64,000 nt of DNA, taken from contig NZ_SZNM01000012.1 in the NCBI RefSeq assembly GCF_005870085.1, positions 48,085 through 112,084 of the forward strand. Direction: 5' to 3'. The position numbers were made by a program, and so were the translations under genes. The notes below the pieces were generated by a model. The model searched no databases. It was not told the origin of the DNA and saw nothing but the letters and a program-made list of their open reading frames with translations. Numbering within the stretch: position 1 is the first letter of the stretch; each line of letters starts with the position of its first letter. The stretch comes from Aquibacillus sediminis (GTDB taxonomy: Bacteria > Bacillota > Bacilli > Bacillales > Amphibacillaceae). Below, piece by piece: positions 53,125-62,391 of this stretch.

Positions 53125-53186
53125 AAAATCCCCCTCCCTTAGACATCTTAGTTGTACAATATTACGACTATTCATTCTGCCATTTA

Positions 53187-53387
53187 CTACAGTAAAAAGA
53201 GCACATCTCCTCTTTCCCGTTTGTTTAAGTGTAACCTTTTACATACATAGCGGAGTATCTCTTCAAGTGTTGACATCAACTTTTTATCAGTTTTATATAC
53301 TACACCGCTTCTCTCACCTAATGGCGGTACCAAATAGGTAGCTTCTTTATCTTTTACAAACCGACCAAGACAAATCATCATTTGCAA
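53187..53387 (-). CDS. Doubtful small ORF, perhaps a gene remnant
   Basis: Up to 66 residues (includes MICLGRFVKDKEATYLVPPL and a helix MSTLEEILRYVCKRLHL). No ribosome site precedes the ATG or TTG. The sequence has a coding look but may be the end of a broken gene. Confidence 0.3.
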   Translation of the reverse strand: MQMMICLGRFVKDKEATYLVPPLGERSGVVYKTDKKLMSTLEEILRYVCKRLHLNKRERGDVLFLL

Positions 53388-53439
53388 AGTTGCGTCTTAT
53401 TATGAGATGTAATAGTTTAATAATGAATCATATTCTATT

Positions 53440-53742
53440 TCATCCAAAAAACTTATTAAAATAAATTGAAATTAAAGACCAGTTAGGCAAGTATAATAAA
53501 AACGGCATTAGTAAATAAAAAATTGTATTGATATCAAATCTGAATTTCTTAGGTAATATAAATAAAACAATCAAAAAATACGCTGGGAAAATCATAAATG
53601 AAACAAGCCGACTATTCATTAAGAGGTCTTTAGGGTCTGTTCCCACCAAAACCATCACAAAGAGAAAACAATATTCTAATAATAGAAATAATCCAACAGA
53701 CCACCAAAACCACTTTGGTTGCGCCCAATTTGTATCAGGCAA
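53440..53742 (-). CDS. Membrane protein with three helices
   Basis: About 100 residues. TTG (53740-53742), directly behind AGGAGGGGGAG, is preferred to an ATG at 53781 without a ribosome site. Helices WFWWSVGLFLLLEYCFLFVM, SRLVSFMIFPAYFLIVLFIL and TIFYLLMPFLLYLPNWSLIS. Begins with PDTNWAQPKW. Family not recognised. Confidence 0.7.
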   Translation of the reverse strand: MPDTNWAQPKWFWWSVGLFLLLEYCFLFVMVLVGTDPKDLLMNSRLVSFMIFPAYFLIVLFILPKKFRFDINTIFYLLMPFLLYLPNWSLISIYFNKFFG

Positions 53743-53869
53743 AAAACTCCCCCTCCTGATTATCTTCTGCTCACCTACCATAGTAATTCATGTCACATTA
53801 TCTTCTTCAACTAATGCCACCGTTAGCATAATAAACAAAATAATATTTCATGAATTAAATTTCTTACTA

Positions 53870-54628
53870 TTACTGGTGTTGTTTAAATTGTTTTAATGGA
53901 ACTAAAACAATAGCTTCTACTTGACCAACAAAATCATCATCTCTTTTATATAACACAGAAAATGTAACTGCGTAAGTTGTCTGGTCCAAATCTAATATTT
54001 CATCATTTACTTTCTCTAACTTCCCATTTTTTAACAAATAAAAATCAATAGGATAACTAAAATCATTCCCTAGATTTTGAAATTCATCACTGTCTTCCCT
54101 ACTTTTTTTATTAGTATTTAGAACTATCTTTTCTCCCTTATCATATATATCATTAATTCTAACCCCATATTTATCTCCTTTAGGTAGAACGGCAAATACT
54201 GAATCCCAAGGCAACTGTTCAATAGTTACTAAAGCATCTAAGATGGTTCCATTTCGATCATCTTTTTCTGTTACCTTATCAATCTTAGAAACATTTAAAT
54301 TGTTACCAGCACCCTTTCCTGCTTGGTATATATCGTAAATGCCCTTTTTATTTTTTATAGCCATTTCCCAAATGAAATTTTCAATCTTACTGTCAGACGA
54401 TAAATAAAACCTCATTGTTCCTCCCCAATGTGTTACAAAATGTAATAGTTCGGGGTCCTCTATTTCTAAATTATTTAGTAGTGATTCACTCATCTTCTCA
54501 CCAGAAAATTCTTGAACTCTTTCACTCATTTCAATTGTGATTGTGTCCTTGGCTTTCATAGTGACGCTAAAAATTACAGCTATTACTAACAATACACCTA
54601 TTAAAGTAAAAACAAACTTTTTATTCAT
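53870..54628 (-). CDS. Membrane-anchored protein of unknown function
   Basis: A 252-residue protein with an N-terminal helix (FVFTLIGVLLVIAVIFSVTM) and a large external part rich in beta patterns, with IEQLPWDSVFAVLPKGDKYG in the middle and YAVTFSVLYKRDDDFVGQVE near the end. No lipobox Cys. GGTGGTGAGAG precedes the ATG. It is one of the longer array members; I cannot assign a function. Confidence 0.7.
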   Translation of the reverse strand: MNKKFVFTLIGVLLVIAVIFSVTMKAKDTITIEMSERVQEFSGEKMSESLLNNLEIEDPELLHFVTHWGGTMRFYLSSDSKIENFIWEMAIKNKKGIYDIYQAGKGAGNNLNVSKIDKVTEKDDRNGTILDALVTIEQLPWDSVFAVLPKGDKYGVRINDIYDKGEKIVLNTNKKSREDSDEFQNLGNDFSYPIDFYLLKNGKLEKVNDEILDLDQTTYAVTFSVLYKRDDDFVGQVEAIVLVPLKQFKQHQ

Positions 54629-54798
54629 GTTCTCTCACCACCGTTAACAAACTTCTATCAATAACCAAATCGAAACAGAAAGCCTTCTTGAAGTATTGCC
54701 CCTGTTTGATTAAGTGTAATGATTAACACATATTAGCACCAGCATTTTAAAAGCACATCCACATTTGATTATGAATATAAGAGTTACCTGAGTCTATA

Positions 54799-55923
54799 TT
54801 ATAAACTTTCGTATTCAATAGGTTTCGGTTTATTTAATTTTCTAAGTCTAAAATTCTCAAATTGAACTTTTATGCTTAATAATAATTCACTAATTCCCAA
54901 AATAAAAATCACCCATATACCTGTTTCAACAATAAAATTTTGAACCCTATTTTGCATATTTATATTAGTCGCTACTATGAATGTAAATGTATAGAACATG
55001 CCGAAAGTAAATACCCTACTCCATTGTGATACATCATATATTAAAATTCCTTTACTAACCCCATAACTTTTTATACGACTAATTAACCTTATAGTTTCGA
55101 TCAGTTCAACTGATAAAAATATAATTAATGTAAAAAACCAAATAAATATAATTATTTGGTGGTTTATACTGCTTGAAAATAAACATGCTAGCCCAGTAAT
55201 CGAGGTAGCACCATGGATGATGCAATTTGTATTTTTCCAATCATCTTTGATCGAAAACGAATTAAAATTGCGTAAATAACGGTCCATAATCAAATAAGCT
55301 GCTATGACATAAAAGCAGATCCCCATTGTAATCATTGAAACATTAACCCATTTGGGTACTTCGTTATATACAGTATTCATTAGTAGAACGATTGATTGTG
55401 TGCTAACAGTCGTTAAAAATATAACACCATGAACCTCTTTTTTTAGGTTCTGCCTGCTTATATCACGTAGTGCAACAAAACAAACGCCAATATACATTAA
55501 CCAAAATACAAAATTAATGAATAATAGGATTTGTGAAACAATAGCCAATTCCAAAAACTGTCGATGAACTAAAATACCACATATTGATGTTCCTGCTATC
55601 CATGTACCTATTCCAAACCTATTAATGGGGTTGTTAAGGTGAATTTCTGTAAACTTTCTTTTAGTACAAGAAATTAAGTAAGATGTGGCAAATGCCATCC
55701 ATAAAGCTAAGTTGATTGTACATAGGGTCTTAGTGTATTCCTCAATATTATTTGACCCGAAATAGTTGCTAATTACCCCTTGTGTTATTATACCTAATGC
55801 CATTACAGTAGCCATAGAGGATGTTTTAATATACATTTTATTTACAATTACAAAACCTAGAACAAATGAGTAAGTTAAAAAAAATAAAGCAATATACAAC
55901 AAATTAATCACCATCAATTGCAT
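54799..55923 (-). CDS. Polytopic membrane protein of unknown function
   Basis: A 374-residue protein with about ten to eleven hydrophobic helices and short loops (for example LAIVSQILLFINFVFWLMYI and FIWFFTLIIFLSVELIETI). It has the look of a sensor-type membrane domain without a soluble output part. No ribosome site is seen before the ATG (55921-55923); instead TATAAT ends only 12 bases upstream, so a nearly leaderless message is possible. Family not recognised. Confidence 0.7.
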   Translation of the reverse strand: MQLMVINLLYIALFFLTYSFVLGFVIVNKMYIKTSSMATVMALGIITQGVISNYFGSNNIEEYTKTLCTINLALWMAFATSYLISCTKRKFTEIHLNNPINRFGIGTWIAGTSICGILVHRQFLELAIVSQILLFINFVFWLMYIGVCFVALRDISRQNLKKEVHGVIFLTTVSTQSIVLLMNTVYNEVPKWVNVSMITMGICFYVIAAYLIMDRYLRNFNSFSIKDDWKNTNCIIHGATSITGLACLFSSSINHQIIIFIWFFTLIIFLSVELIETIRLISRIKSYGVSKGILIYDVSQWSRVFTFGMFYTFTFIVATNINMQNRVQNFIVETGIWVIFILGISELLLSIKVQFENFRLRKLNKPKPIEYESL

Positions 55924-56059
55924 TAATAATTTAAAATTATAACATTCTTAGCAATGAAAGTTCGCTTTTAACACCTTGTAATAATATAAGTATTTTTTCT
56001 CTTTGTTCCTCTTCTTTTCTTAGGGATTTGTGATATAACGTTTATTGACCAACTAACTA

Positions 56060-56094
56060 GAAAGCACCCCAACAAAAAATGTCGGGGCGCTACA
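56060..56094 (-). terminator. terminator after DUF421 gene
   Basis: On the minus strand AGCGCCCCGACATTTTTTGT and its partner form a stem (GCGCCCCGACA with TGTTGGGGTGC), followed by TTTC. It begins just after the DUF421 stop. Confidence 0.7.
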
Positions 56095-56099
56095 GAAAG

Positions 56100-56693
56100 C
56101 TAATGCAGTTTTTCAGGGTTTGGTGTGGACTTACTTTGATTGATTTCCTCAAATAGATTTGGGTTAAAATTGATTGAGGGTTGCTCAGGAGGAAAAGAGT
56201 ATCCTAACTGGGACATAAGCTTTTTAAATTCACCAACAGTCAGTGGTTCAGCATCTGGTATCAACTCATAACCTAGCTGCCCATTAGGCTCTATAGTTGC
56301 TGTTTTTACATCCGAGATTTTTTTAACGCCGGATTGTCGTAATTGCATTTCCAACTTATCTACTGTCATACGTAGCTTTCTTAATGTATCAACTTGAAGT
56401 TGTCCATTTTGTATTACGATCTTTGATTTTCCTGTGATGAGTTTCTCAATAAAATTTATTTTCATTGTTAAATATTCCATTGCCATAAGAAACAAAATAA
56501 AAATACCGGAAGCGACAATAGTATTAAAAACATTTTGGTTAACGACTGGTTGTATAATGATTGACCCTACTGAAATCAAAACTACAGTGGTAGCTATTGT
56601 AAGTTGAGAAACTGACTTTCTTCCTACAAACCTCAATAATAAAAAGCCTACTGTGACCATTATTATTGCTTTCCAAATAATATTTACATCCAT
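56100..56693 (-). CDS. DUF421 membrane protein (YetF-like)
   Basis: A 197-residue protein of the DUF421/YetF family: three N-terminal helices (to about residue 80), then the conserved cytoplasmic domain with KLITGKSKIVIQNGQL, LEMQLRQSGVKKISDVKTAT and IEPNGQLGYELIP. Paralogues in Bacillus are several per genome, some expressed in sporulation (SpoVAF-related YetF in the spore membrane). The C-terminal 40 residues are polar and lack a second domain. Start ATG at 56693 is weakly supported (AGGAGG eight bases upstream). Confidence 0.88.
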   Translation of the reverse strand: MDVNIIWKAIIMVTVGFLLLRFVGRKSVSQLTIATTVVLISVGSIIIQPVVNQNVFNTIVASGIFILFLMAMEYLTMKINFIEKLITGKSKIVIQNGQLQVDTLRKLRMTVDKLEMQLRQSGVKKISDVKTATIEPNGQLGYELIPDAEPLTVGEFKKLMSQLGYSFPPEQPSINFNPNLFEEINQSKSTPNPEKLH

Positions 56694-57264
56694 AATATAC
56701 CTCCTAACATTCTAAAGTTATTATTACAAGTAACTACTGTTCTATTCAAAAGTCTTACCCCCTTTATCATTCAGCATATCCGATACCTATAGTAAAAGGA
56801 AACAAAACAGAGCATAGAAACTTATTTAAGTTTTACTAATACTAATATGAGTTCAAATTCAGTATTAAAGGCACCATAAAAGTAGTACATAATAATTTAT
56901 AAAAAATAATGTGCTATCAAAGAGAGAATATATGATAGTAATTGTACAATCTCGGATAAGCCGACTTCACCTAGCTTCATACACATTCTGACTACTACCA
57001 TTACGTGCATGTAGGAGGATTAGATAACTCGTTTCAGTCCAACATGACGGCTTTCATTCCGAGTTTTGATTAATCAGTTGTAATTGCTTTTTAGCAATTC
57101 TCCTATTTCGTGCCTTGGCAATTATAAGGAAACGTTTCGCACATTCTTTCACAAACATAACCCATAATCTTCATTTGTTACAGGAATGCTGCCCAGTTTG
57201 TTTAACTAGCACTAAGAATAATCCACCAGAAATCCGTTTTCTCTGTTTTTAAGTTGTAGACGAT
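56694..57264. other. gene-free spacer
   Basis: 571 bases with no open frame that I can support. 57183-57215 contains CAGGAATGCTGCCCAGTTTG and TTTAAC, a degenerate form of the array's spacer 3' motif (GCACCCGTTTGTTTAAG). No promoter stands out. Confidence 0.5.
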
Positions 57265-58518
57265 TTAGAATTCGAAATCCCCGTCCTTCATTAGCAGGAC
57301 TTCAGTTCCACCTTCTTTAATGCCCACTACTTTCATATCATCGGTACCAAAGGTCACATTGACTAACAAAAGTGAAGTATTCAGACCCGCTGCCTTCAAC
57401 TCTTCCTCAGATTGATCAATGCCATTTTGAATATTGGAGGGAGATGCATTTCCGATTCCAATATGACAGGCCGTATTTTCATCAAACAAGGTATTGTAAA
57501 AAAGAGTATCTGCCTGAGCAAGAGGAGATTTATTAGAGACTAAGGCAATTTCACCTAGATAATGTGAACCTTCGTCTGTTTCGATCAGATTTTGTAACAC
57601 TTCTTGTCCCTTTGCGGCATAATAGTCGGTAATCTGTCCATCTTTAAAAATTAGATAAAATTCCTCGATGACACTTCCGCCATAGATAAGCGGTTTCGTA
57701 CCTACCAATTTGCCAGTCACCTTATTTTTGTGGGGAGCAGTAAATATTTCTTCCGTAGGAATGTTCGGAAAGAAAGGTATTTCATTTTTATCTATGACAC
57801 CACCACCGATATAAAGATGATTTTTAGGTAGACCAACTAATAAATCCGTTCCACGGCTATTGGTAAAATGCAAGGCGTCAAATTGGCGATCGTTTAAAAA
57901 CGTTTTCCGGGACTCGAAGGATCGGTCATGATCTTTCCAGTCTTTGATAGGATTTGTTCCATCTACCCGCGCTCCACGTAAGATGGCTAGCCATAACGAT
58001 TGCACGGCTTCTTCTTTACTTACGTGAGGAAATACTTTCGTGGCCCATGCGAAGGACGGAACAGTTAGAAGACACCAGCGTACCTCGTGGGACCTAATCT
58101 TTGCATAATAATCCTCCAACTTGGTGCGGGAGGCCTTTTGAAATCGGCTGATCCGTTCTGGGGAAACACCCTTAAAGACATCGAAGTTTTCAGAAATAAT
58201 ATGGATGTAAGCAGCACCTGCATCGTCCCACTCCTTAAAACGGGCAGCCTGCCAATCAGGAAAGTGATCGATGACACGATCTGCTGCATGTAAGTAAAAT
58301 GCTTTGGTAGACTGTTCATCTGTCCAATCTATAAATACATTTGAAGCTCCTGCCTCGTAGGCTATCGTTTGAATTAGACGTGCAAACGTAGCATTTTGTA
58401 TATCACTATGAATAATCAATAACTGATTTTTTTGCAGATTTATACCAGCTCGTACAGCAAGTTCTGCATACTTTTTTAACTGTGCTTCACTTATAAATTC
58501 ATATATTCCTTTAATCAT
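57265..58518 (-). CDS. Aminopeptidase, peptidase family M29
   Basis: A 417-residue metallo-aminopeptidase (AmpS/PepS/aminopeptidase T type) that removes N-terminal residues in the cytoplasm. LKKYAELAVRAGINLQKNQL is the family's opening. The metal site segments are seen: a Glu in PTEEIFTAPHKNKVTG, then YGGSVIEEFYLIFKDG, YLGEIALVS, LFYNTLFDENTACHIGIG, and HIG with DGTNPI earlier. Start behind GGGAG. A housekeeping-type gene sitting inside the accessory array. Confidence 0.92.
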   Translation of the reverse strand: MIKGIYEFISEAQLKKYAELAVRAGINLQKNQLLIIHSDIQNATFARLIQTIAYEAGASNVFIDWTDEQSTKAFYLHAADRVIDHFPDWQAARFKEWDDAGAAYIHIISENFDVFKGVSPERISRFQKASRTKLEDYYAKIRSHEVRWCLLTVPSFAWATKVFPHVSKEEAVQSLWLAILRGARVDGTNPIKDWKDHDRSFESRKTFLNDRQFDALHFTNSRGTDLLVGLPKNHLYIGGGVIDKNEIPFFPNIPTEEIFTAPHKNKVTGKLVGTKPLIYGGSVIEEFYLIFKDGQITDYYAAKGQEVLQNLIETDEGSHYLGEIALVSNKSPLAQADTLFYNTLFDENTACHIGIGNASPSNIQNGIDQSEEELKAAGLNTSLLLVNVTFGTDDMKVVGIKEGGTEVLLMKDGDFEF

Positions 58519-58672
58519 TTAATATCTCCCTAGTGTTGTTCTTGTATAATTTTTACTACAGAACCCTGACCTGCTTAAACTAACCTGCACCGTTTCTTGA
58601 ATAAAAACAAAACGACCAGACTCGTCACTAATCGTAAGTCATGTTATATATTCGCTTCCGTTAGCAAAAAAT

Positions 58673-58930
58673 TTATTTGCTGGTGCTGGTTCTTGTGATT
58701 TTTTTCGGGATAAAATATGCTATTGAAGCAGAAAGAAAGGCAAAAAATAGTGTAAGGAAAAAATTACTATTACTACCTTTAATAATAACTTCTTGAGATA
58801 GGTTAGCACTCGCATTCCAAGCCTCTGTTATATCTGGTGTATAAAAAAATGTAAGAAGCATTCCAGATAGAGCCTGTAATAATGAAAATAATAATACAAA
58901 GCTGATGGCAAAGATAATATATTTTTTCAA
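58673..58930 (-). CDS. Small two-helix membrane protein
   Basis: 85 residues, TTG start (58928-58930) behind GGGGGG. First helix IIFAISFVLLFSLLQALSGM, an external loop FFYTPDITEAWNASANLS, second helix FFLTLFFAFLSASIAYFI and a basic tail. Similar two-helix proteins with the FFYTPD segment are present in other Bacilli as unnamed genes; I cannot name the family. Confidence 0.7.
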   Translation of the reverse strand: MKKYIIFAISFVLLFSLLQALSGMLLTFFYTPDITEAWNASANLSQEVIIKGSNSNFFLTLFFAFLSASIAYFIPKKITRTSTSK

Positions 58931-59029
58931 TATTGACCCCCCCTATTATTATAGCGTCTCTATTTTACTACGAACTTGTTAGATAGAAGTTTCACTATTC
59001 CAATAACCTGCCCAATTGTTAAAGAAAGA

Positions 59030-59053
59030 GCATTGCCGTTGTTGTGGTAATGC
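59030..59053. repeat. spacer hairpin GCATTGCCG...TGGTAATGC, copy 2
   Basis: Stem with loop TTGTTG and one G-T type change, flanked on the right by ATCCAAGATAGTTTAAGTA. Same family as 42111. Confidence 0.7.
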
Positions 59054-59157
59054 ATCCAAGATAGTTTAAGTAACTTCTTTCACAAGACTGATAATTAATT
59101 GAAAGCTAATAAATCTAAATTCTCTTCTGTAATCATAATCTATTAATATCTCTAAGA

Positions 59158-59337
59158 TTATTTATTTTTATCCCAATCATAGGGCTTCTTTGCCCAATTC
59201 CATAAAGTATTAATCAAAAATACAATGACTGAAATTCCAATATTATCTACCCACTGGACTTCTTCTGAAAATAAAATGTCGCTAATTGTGAATCCGACAA
59301 AAAATATCAATCCATATATCATGCTATCTCTGAACAT
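59158..59337 (-). CDS. Small membrane protein
   Basis: 59 residues: IYGLIFFVGFTISDILF, an external SEEVQWVDN loop, IGISVIVFLINTLWNW, and a charged tail AKKPYDWDKNK. ATG at 59337 lies close behind GGGGGAT. No family. Confidence 0.62.
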   Translation of the reverse strand: MFRDSMIYGLIFFVGFTISDILFSEEVQWVDNIGISVIVFLINTLWNWAKKPYDWDKNK

Positions 59338-59398
59338 ATTATCCCCCAAAACAAGACATCAAAGATACAACGTACGCATCTGCATTATATAAACTATA

Positions 59399-59923
59399 TT
59401 AAAACGGATTAGAATTACTCTTTAGGAAAGGGGTTATAACTTCTTTTTCAGCAATTTCTAACTTTTTCTTAATTTCGGTTGGACTATCGTAGAAATTAAA
59501 ATTTAGTTCCTTTTGATAATTAGTAAGGGTATCTATAACCGTTTTTATATCTTCTGCATCGGAACTATGTAGTGTTTCATCGTTAATTTTTATTAATAGG
59601 TTATGTATATATACGTTTAAGTCAGTGTGAAACCTTTCCAAATCATTTGGAATAGATACATCATCAAACAACTTTATGTTAGCAAAATTTAAAGTTAATG
59701 CGGTTGTTAGATCGATTTCACTAAATTCATTTGTATCATTTAGCGAGGAATTTAACTCGATTTTTATACTTTCTTGATTTTTGACAAATTCTCTTAACAA
59801 GTTCTGTTCATTTTGGACAAGGGTTTCTTCTGCTTGATTAAACTTTACTACAAAAAACGTAGCAAATATTACTAATAATACATTGGCTATACAACTAGTA
59901 ATCAATAACTTTTTGTACTTCAA
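59399..59923 (-). CDS. Membrane-anchored coiled-coil protein
   Basis: 174 residues, TTG start (59921-59923) behind AAGGGG. Helix LLITSCIANVLLVIFATFFV, then long helices with heptads (AEETLVQNEQNLLREFVKNQ and IKTVIDTLTNYQKELNFNFY). The external part is probably an all-helical bundle, as in the proteins at 48466 and 52003. Unknown function. Confidence 0.68.
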   Translation of the reverse strand: MKYKKLLITSCIANVLLVIFATFFVVKFNQAEETLVQNEQNLLREFVKNQESIKIELNSSLNDTNEFSEIDLTTALTLNFANIKLFDDVSIPNDLERFHTDLNVYIHNLLIKINDETLHSSDAEDIKTVIDTLTNYQKELNFNFYDSPTEIKKKLEIAEKEVITPFLKSNSNPF

Positions 59924-60049
59924 TTTTTCCCCTTCTTTTCTTTGAATTTTCTAATTACCAATTAAAATATAAAACGTCAAACCGACATAACGGCCCTTTA
60001 CCAAAATAAGAGTGCCGTATCGACAACTCCCATTTGTTGAAGATTGAGT

Positions 60050-60677
60050 TTAAGAATTGGTAACAAGAACAACTAAGCTACCACCGATTTCAAATGGATT
60101 CTTTATATTTCCTTCAACCACATTCCCTTTGAAAACTATCTCCAAATCGATAGGTTCATAATCCTCTTTAAGATCATTAGGTATTGAAAACTCCTTTGTT
60201 TCATTTGATTTAATCTTAAATTCTTCCATATATTCGACTACTGTTTCTCTTTCACTATTACTGTTTAATATCTTGGATTTTTAAACTTTATTAAATCACT
60301 AACATTATATTCCTTATTAAAAATTTCTTCTTCCTCTTTAGTCAAATGAATTTCAAAATTAGAGTTAAAAGCGTTTCTAATCTCCTCTTCTTTTAAACCT
60401 TTGGAGTAAAAAAACAGTTTCCAATTATACCTGGCAAAGTTTTCGCTTTCATTATTTTGTTCATAACCATCTCCAGACCGAAACCTATCATGATCATCAA
60501 TTGAATTCAAAGCTTTGTAGGATTGTCTAATCCGTGTGTTTCAACATCATTGTACTCTTCATCGCTTAATGGTGAAACAATTGCATCAACTTTGCTTTCT
60601 TGTTCTTGTCTACTATTACAAGCCGTTAAGAATAAAATTAAAACCGAAATGAAAAATAAAGCCAAAAATTTTTTCAT
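60050..60677 (-). pseudogene. Lipoprotein gene broken in three frames
   Basis: The head is intact: ATG at 60677 behind GGAGGGAT, signal with lipobox LTAC, to THGLDNPTKL and stop. The middle continues in a second frame (LNSIDDHDRFRSGDGYEQ, KEEEIRNAFNSNFEIHL, to KNPRY-stop). The end continues in a third frame (SERETVVEYMEEFKIKSNET, FEIGGSLVVLVTNS). Together they give a lipoprotein of about 205 residues with at least two frameshifts. Confidence 0.75.
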
Positions 60678-60782
60678 TTACTATCCCTCCTCCTTCCTAC
60701 AAAAGAAATTTGACATAAAAAACTAAAACTTATGCGACTATCCTGCTTCTATAACTGAAAAAGGGTGCAATTCCTACCACTC

Positions 60783-60929
60783 TTACTGAATGTTAGTATT
60801 TATGTATCCTAAATTATCAGAGATACTTTTTAATACTTCTATCAATTCTTTAATTTGATAGCCAATAAATACCAAACTTACAGCAATTACTAATAAAATT
60901 ATAATTTTGAATAACTCCTTGCTCTCCAT
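60783..60929 (-). CDS. 48-residue membrane protein, duplicated unit (intact copy)
   Basis: One helix (LFKIIILLVIAVSLVFIGYQ) followed by an amphipathic part (IKELIEVLKSISDNLGYIN). ATG at 60929 behind GAGGAGG. A frameshifted second copy lies at 50160-50307 with matching flanks. Confidence 0.7.
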   Translation of the reverse strand: MESKELFKIIILLVIAVSLVFIGYQIKELIEVLKSISDNLGYINTNIQ

Positions 60930-61028
60930 GATAATCCTCCTCGTATAATTGGGTTTAGTCCGTTCTACTGCCACTTTAAAACAATAAGACCTGTATCCCT
61001 TGTACCAGATAAGCCCCCTTGAAAGTTA

Positions 61029-61226
61029 TCACTTTTTTACTAAGTCAATAAGGTAGTGAATTTGTGCAATTAAATATGAAAGGAGAAATACTAATACTGT
61101 GCCACCACCTAATATTATTTTTTCTAATACGTGTGCACCTTCAACATGAAACATGCTTTCACAAATAATATAAATAGCAAGACTCGCTGCCAAAGTACCA
61201 AAAAAAATACTAATATACTTCCCCAT
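61029..61226 (-). CDS. Small two-helix membrane protein
   Basis: 65 residues: YISIFFGTLAASLAIYIICE, a loop SMFHVEGAHVLEKI, ILGGGTVLVFLLSYLIAQI and a short basic end. AAGGGGGG precedes the ATG. No known family. Confidence 0.66.
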   Translation of the reverse strand: MGKYISIFFGTLAASLAIYIICESMFHVEGAHVLEKIILGGGTVLVFLLSYLIAQIHYLIDLVKK

Positions 61227-61283
61227 AAAAATATCCCCCCTTAGTACTTCCTTTAGCTGTTGCTCACCTTTTGTTGAAGATGT

Positions 61284-61559
61284 TTAATAATTTGAGGCAA
61301 CACCGAATTTAATTCCTTTTATTAACCAAACAATTGCTGTAACAACTAACGGCAATACGATACTCCATGAACTTAAAGAAACAGAAGAATGATATAACCC
61401 CGAAAAAACAATATCCGTAATCATTGTTAATATGAGTGTCACTAATGGTGCTAACCACCACTTGTTTGTTTTAAAATATACTATAAGTGCAGGTACAATC
61501 GTGATGATAGGGACTATGATTAACTGCCATATAAACCCGTCAATTACAAAGTCGCCCAT
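61284..61559 (-). CDS. Small three-helix membrane protein, duplicated unit (copy 2)
   Basis: A 91-residue near-copy of the protein at 43454-43729: five residues differ (among them F for L, I for V, T for S, V for F), all conservative, and the reading frame is kept. The DNA match continues past both ends of the gene. Start at 61559 behind AGGGGTGG. Persistence of both copies with mild changes suggests a recent duplication under some selection. Confidence 0.75.
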   Translation of the reverse strand: MGDFVIDGFIWQLIIVPIITIVPALIVYFKTNKWWLAPLVTLILTMITDIVFSGLYHSSVSLSSWSIVLPLVVTAIVWLIKGIKFGVASNY

Positions 61560-61659
61560 ATAAACCCACCCCTTCAAAATATTAATTAACTTAATCCTAA
61601 CAAATATATTTCATGAGCTTTTTTACTACATTTTGAACTGCTCCATACCTACAAAAGAA

Positions 61660-61683
61660 GTATTACCGTTGTTGTGGTAATGC
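61660..61683. repeat. spacer hairpin GTATTACCG...TGGTAATGC, copy 3
   Basis: Stem TATTACC/GGTAATG with loop GTTGTTGT, preceded by CTACAAAAGAA exactly as at 42111 and followed by CACCGTTACTTAAA. Confidence 0.72.
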
Positions 61684-61746
61684 CACCGTTACTTAAATAT
61701 CGTCAAATTTAACTATTTTTATGAATTGCTTTAGGCAGGTTCGGAA

Positions 61747-61893
61747 TTAATTCCATGCATTAAATATGAGTCTAATTAATTTCCCTATTATTTTGAATGG
61801 CAACAGTATTATCTCAGGTACAAGGTACAACACATCGTACACAAAGTCCTTGAACCCATATTTACCCTTCCCTTTGCGGTCTCTTCGCTTCAT
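61747..61893 (-). CDS. 48-residue basic amphipathic protein
   Basis: Starts MKRRDRKGKGKYGFKDFVYD, then a hydrophobic helix LYLVPEIILLPFKIIGKLI and RLIFNAWN. ATG at 61893 is preceded by GATGGGAA only. Basic head plus amphipathic tail would bind membranes or nucleic acid. Not recognised. Confidence 0.55.
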   Translation of the reverse strand: MKRRDRKGKGKYGFKDFVYDVLYLVPEIILLPFKIIGKLIRLIFNAWN

Positions 61894-61932
61894 TTCCCAT
61901 CATCCTATCATTAACTGAACTGGTGTTTGAAT

Positions 61933-62391
61933 TTATTTTTTATACTTCTCGTTATACTCCTCGAAAACTTCAGTTGTAATCTTTTTATTGAACTCTTTCC
62001 GTTTTCCATAACATTCAACTCTATCCCTTTATCAGAGATGAATTTGATTGTTTTTTCATCATCTTGATATTTCGTTATTGGCAGCTCAACTTCCATTGCC
62101 TCGACTTCAGAATAAAAATGTAGACGCGTTATCAGAGGCTTCATCGTAGCCTTTTTGAACTTTTTCAGCTATCAATGGATACTTATTAGAGGATCTTAAT
62201 TCCTCCGCCAACTTCATTTGTTGATACAAAATATCGTTTAATTCATCTTCATTTACGGTTTTTGTTTCCGTTGCGACTTCTTTGTTTTTCTCAAAAGAAT
62301 TCGCCTTACTATGGACAATCATGTTCGGTATATTCACCAATGCAAAAATTAAAACAATCACCCCCACTATTATGCTAACAATCTTCTTCAT
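61933..62391 (-). pseudogene. Frameshifted membrane-anchored protein
   Basis: Head intact from ATG 62391 (helix VSIIVGVIVLIFALVNIPNM, then KTVNEDELNDILYQQMKLAE) to DNASTFLF-stop. It continues in a second frame as SEVEAMEVELPITKYQDDEK to ENGKSSIK, and ends in a third frame (ITTEVFEEYNEKYKK). Two frameshifts in a gene of about 150 codons. Confidence 0.7.

Noticed and set aside
53187..53387. Confident gene call for a 66-codon frame
   Set aside because: There is no ribosome site and no clear domain; kept only as a doubtful feature.
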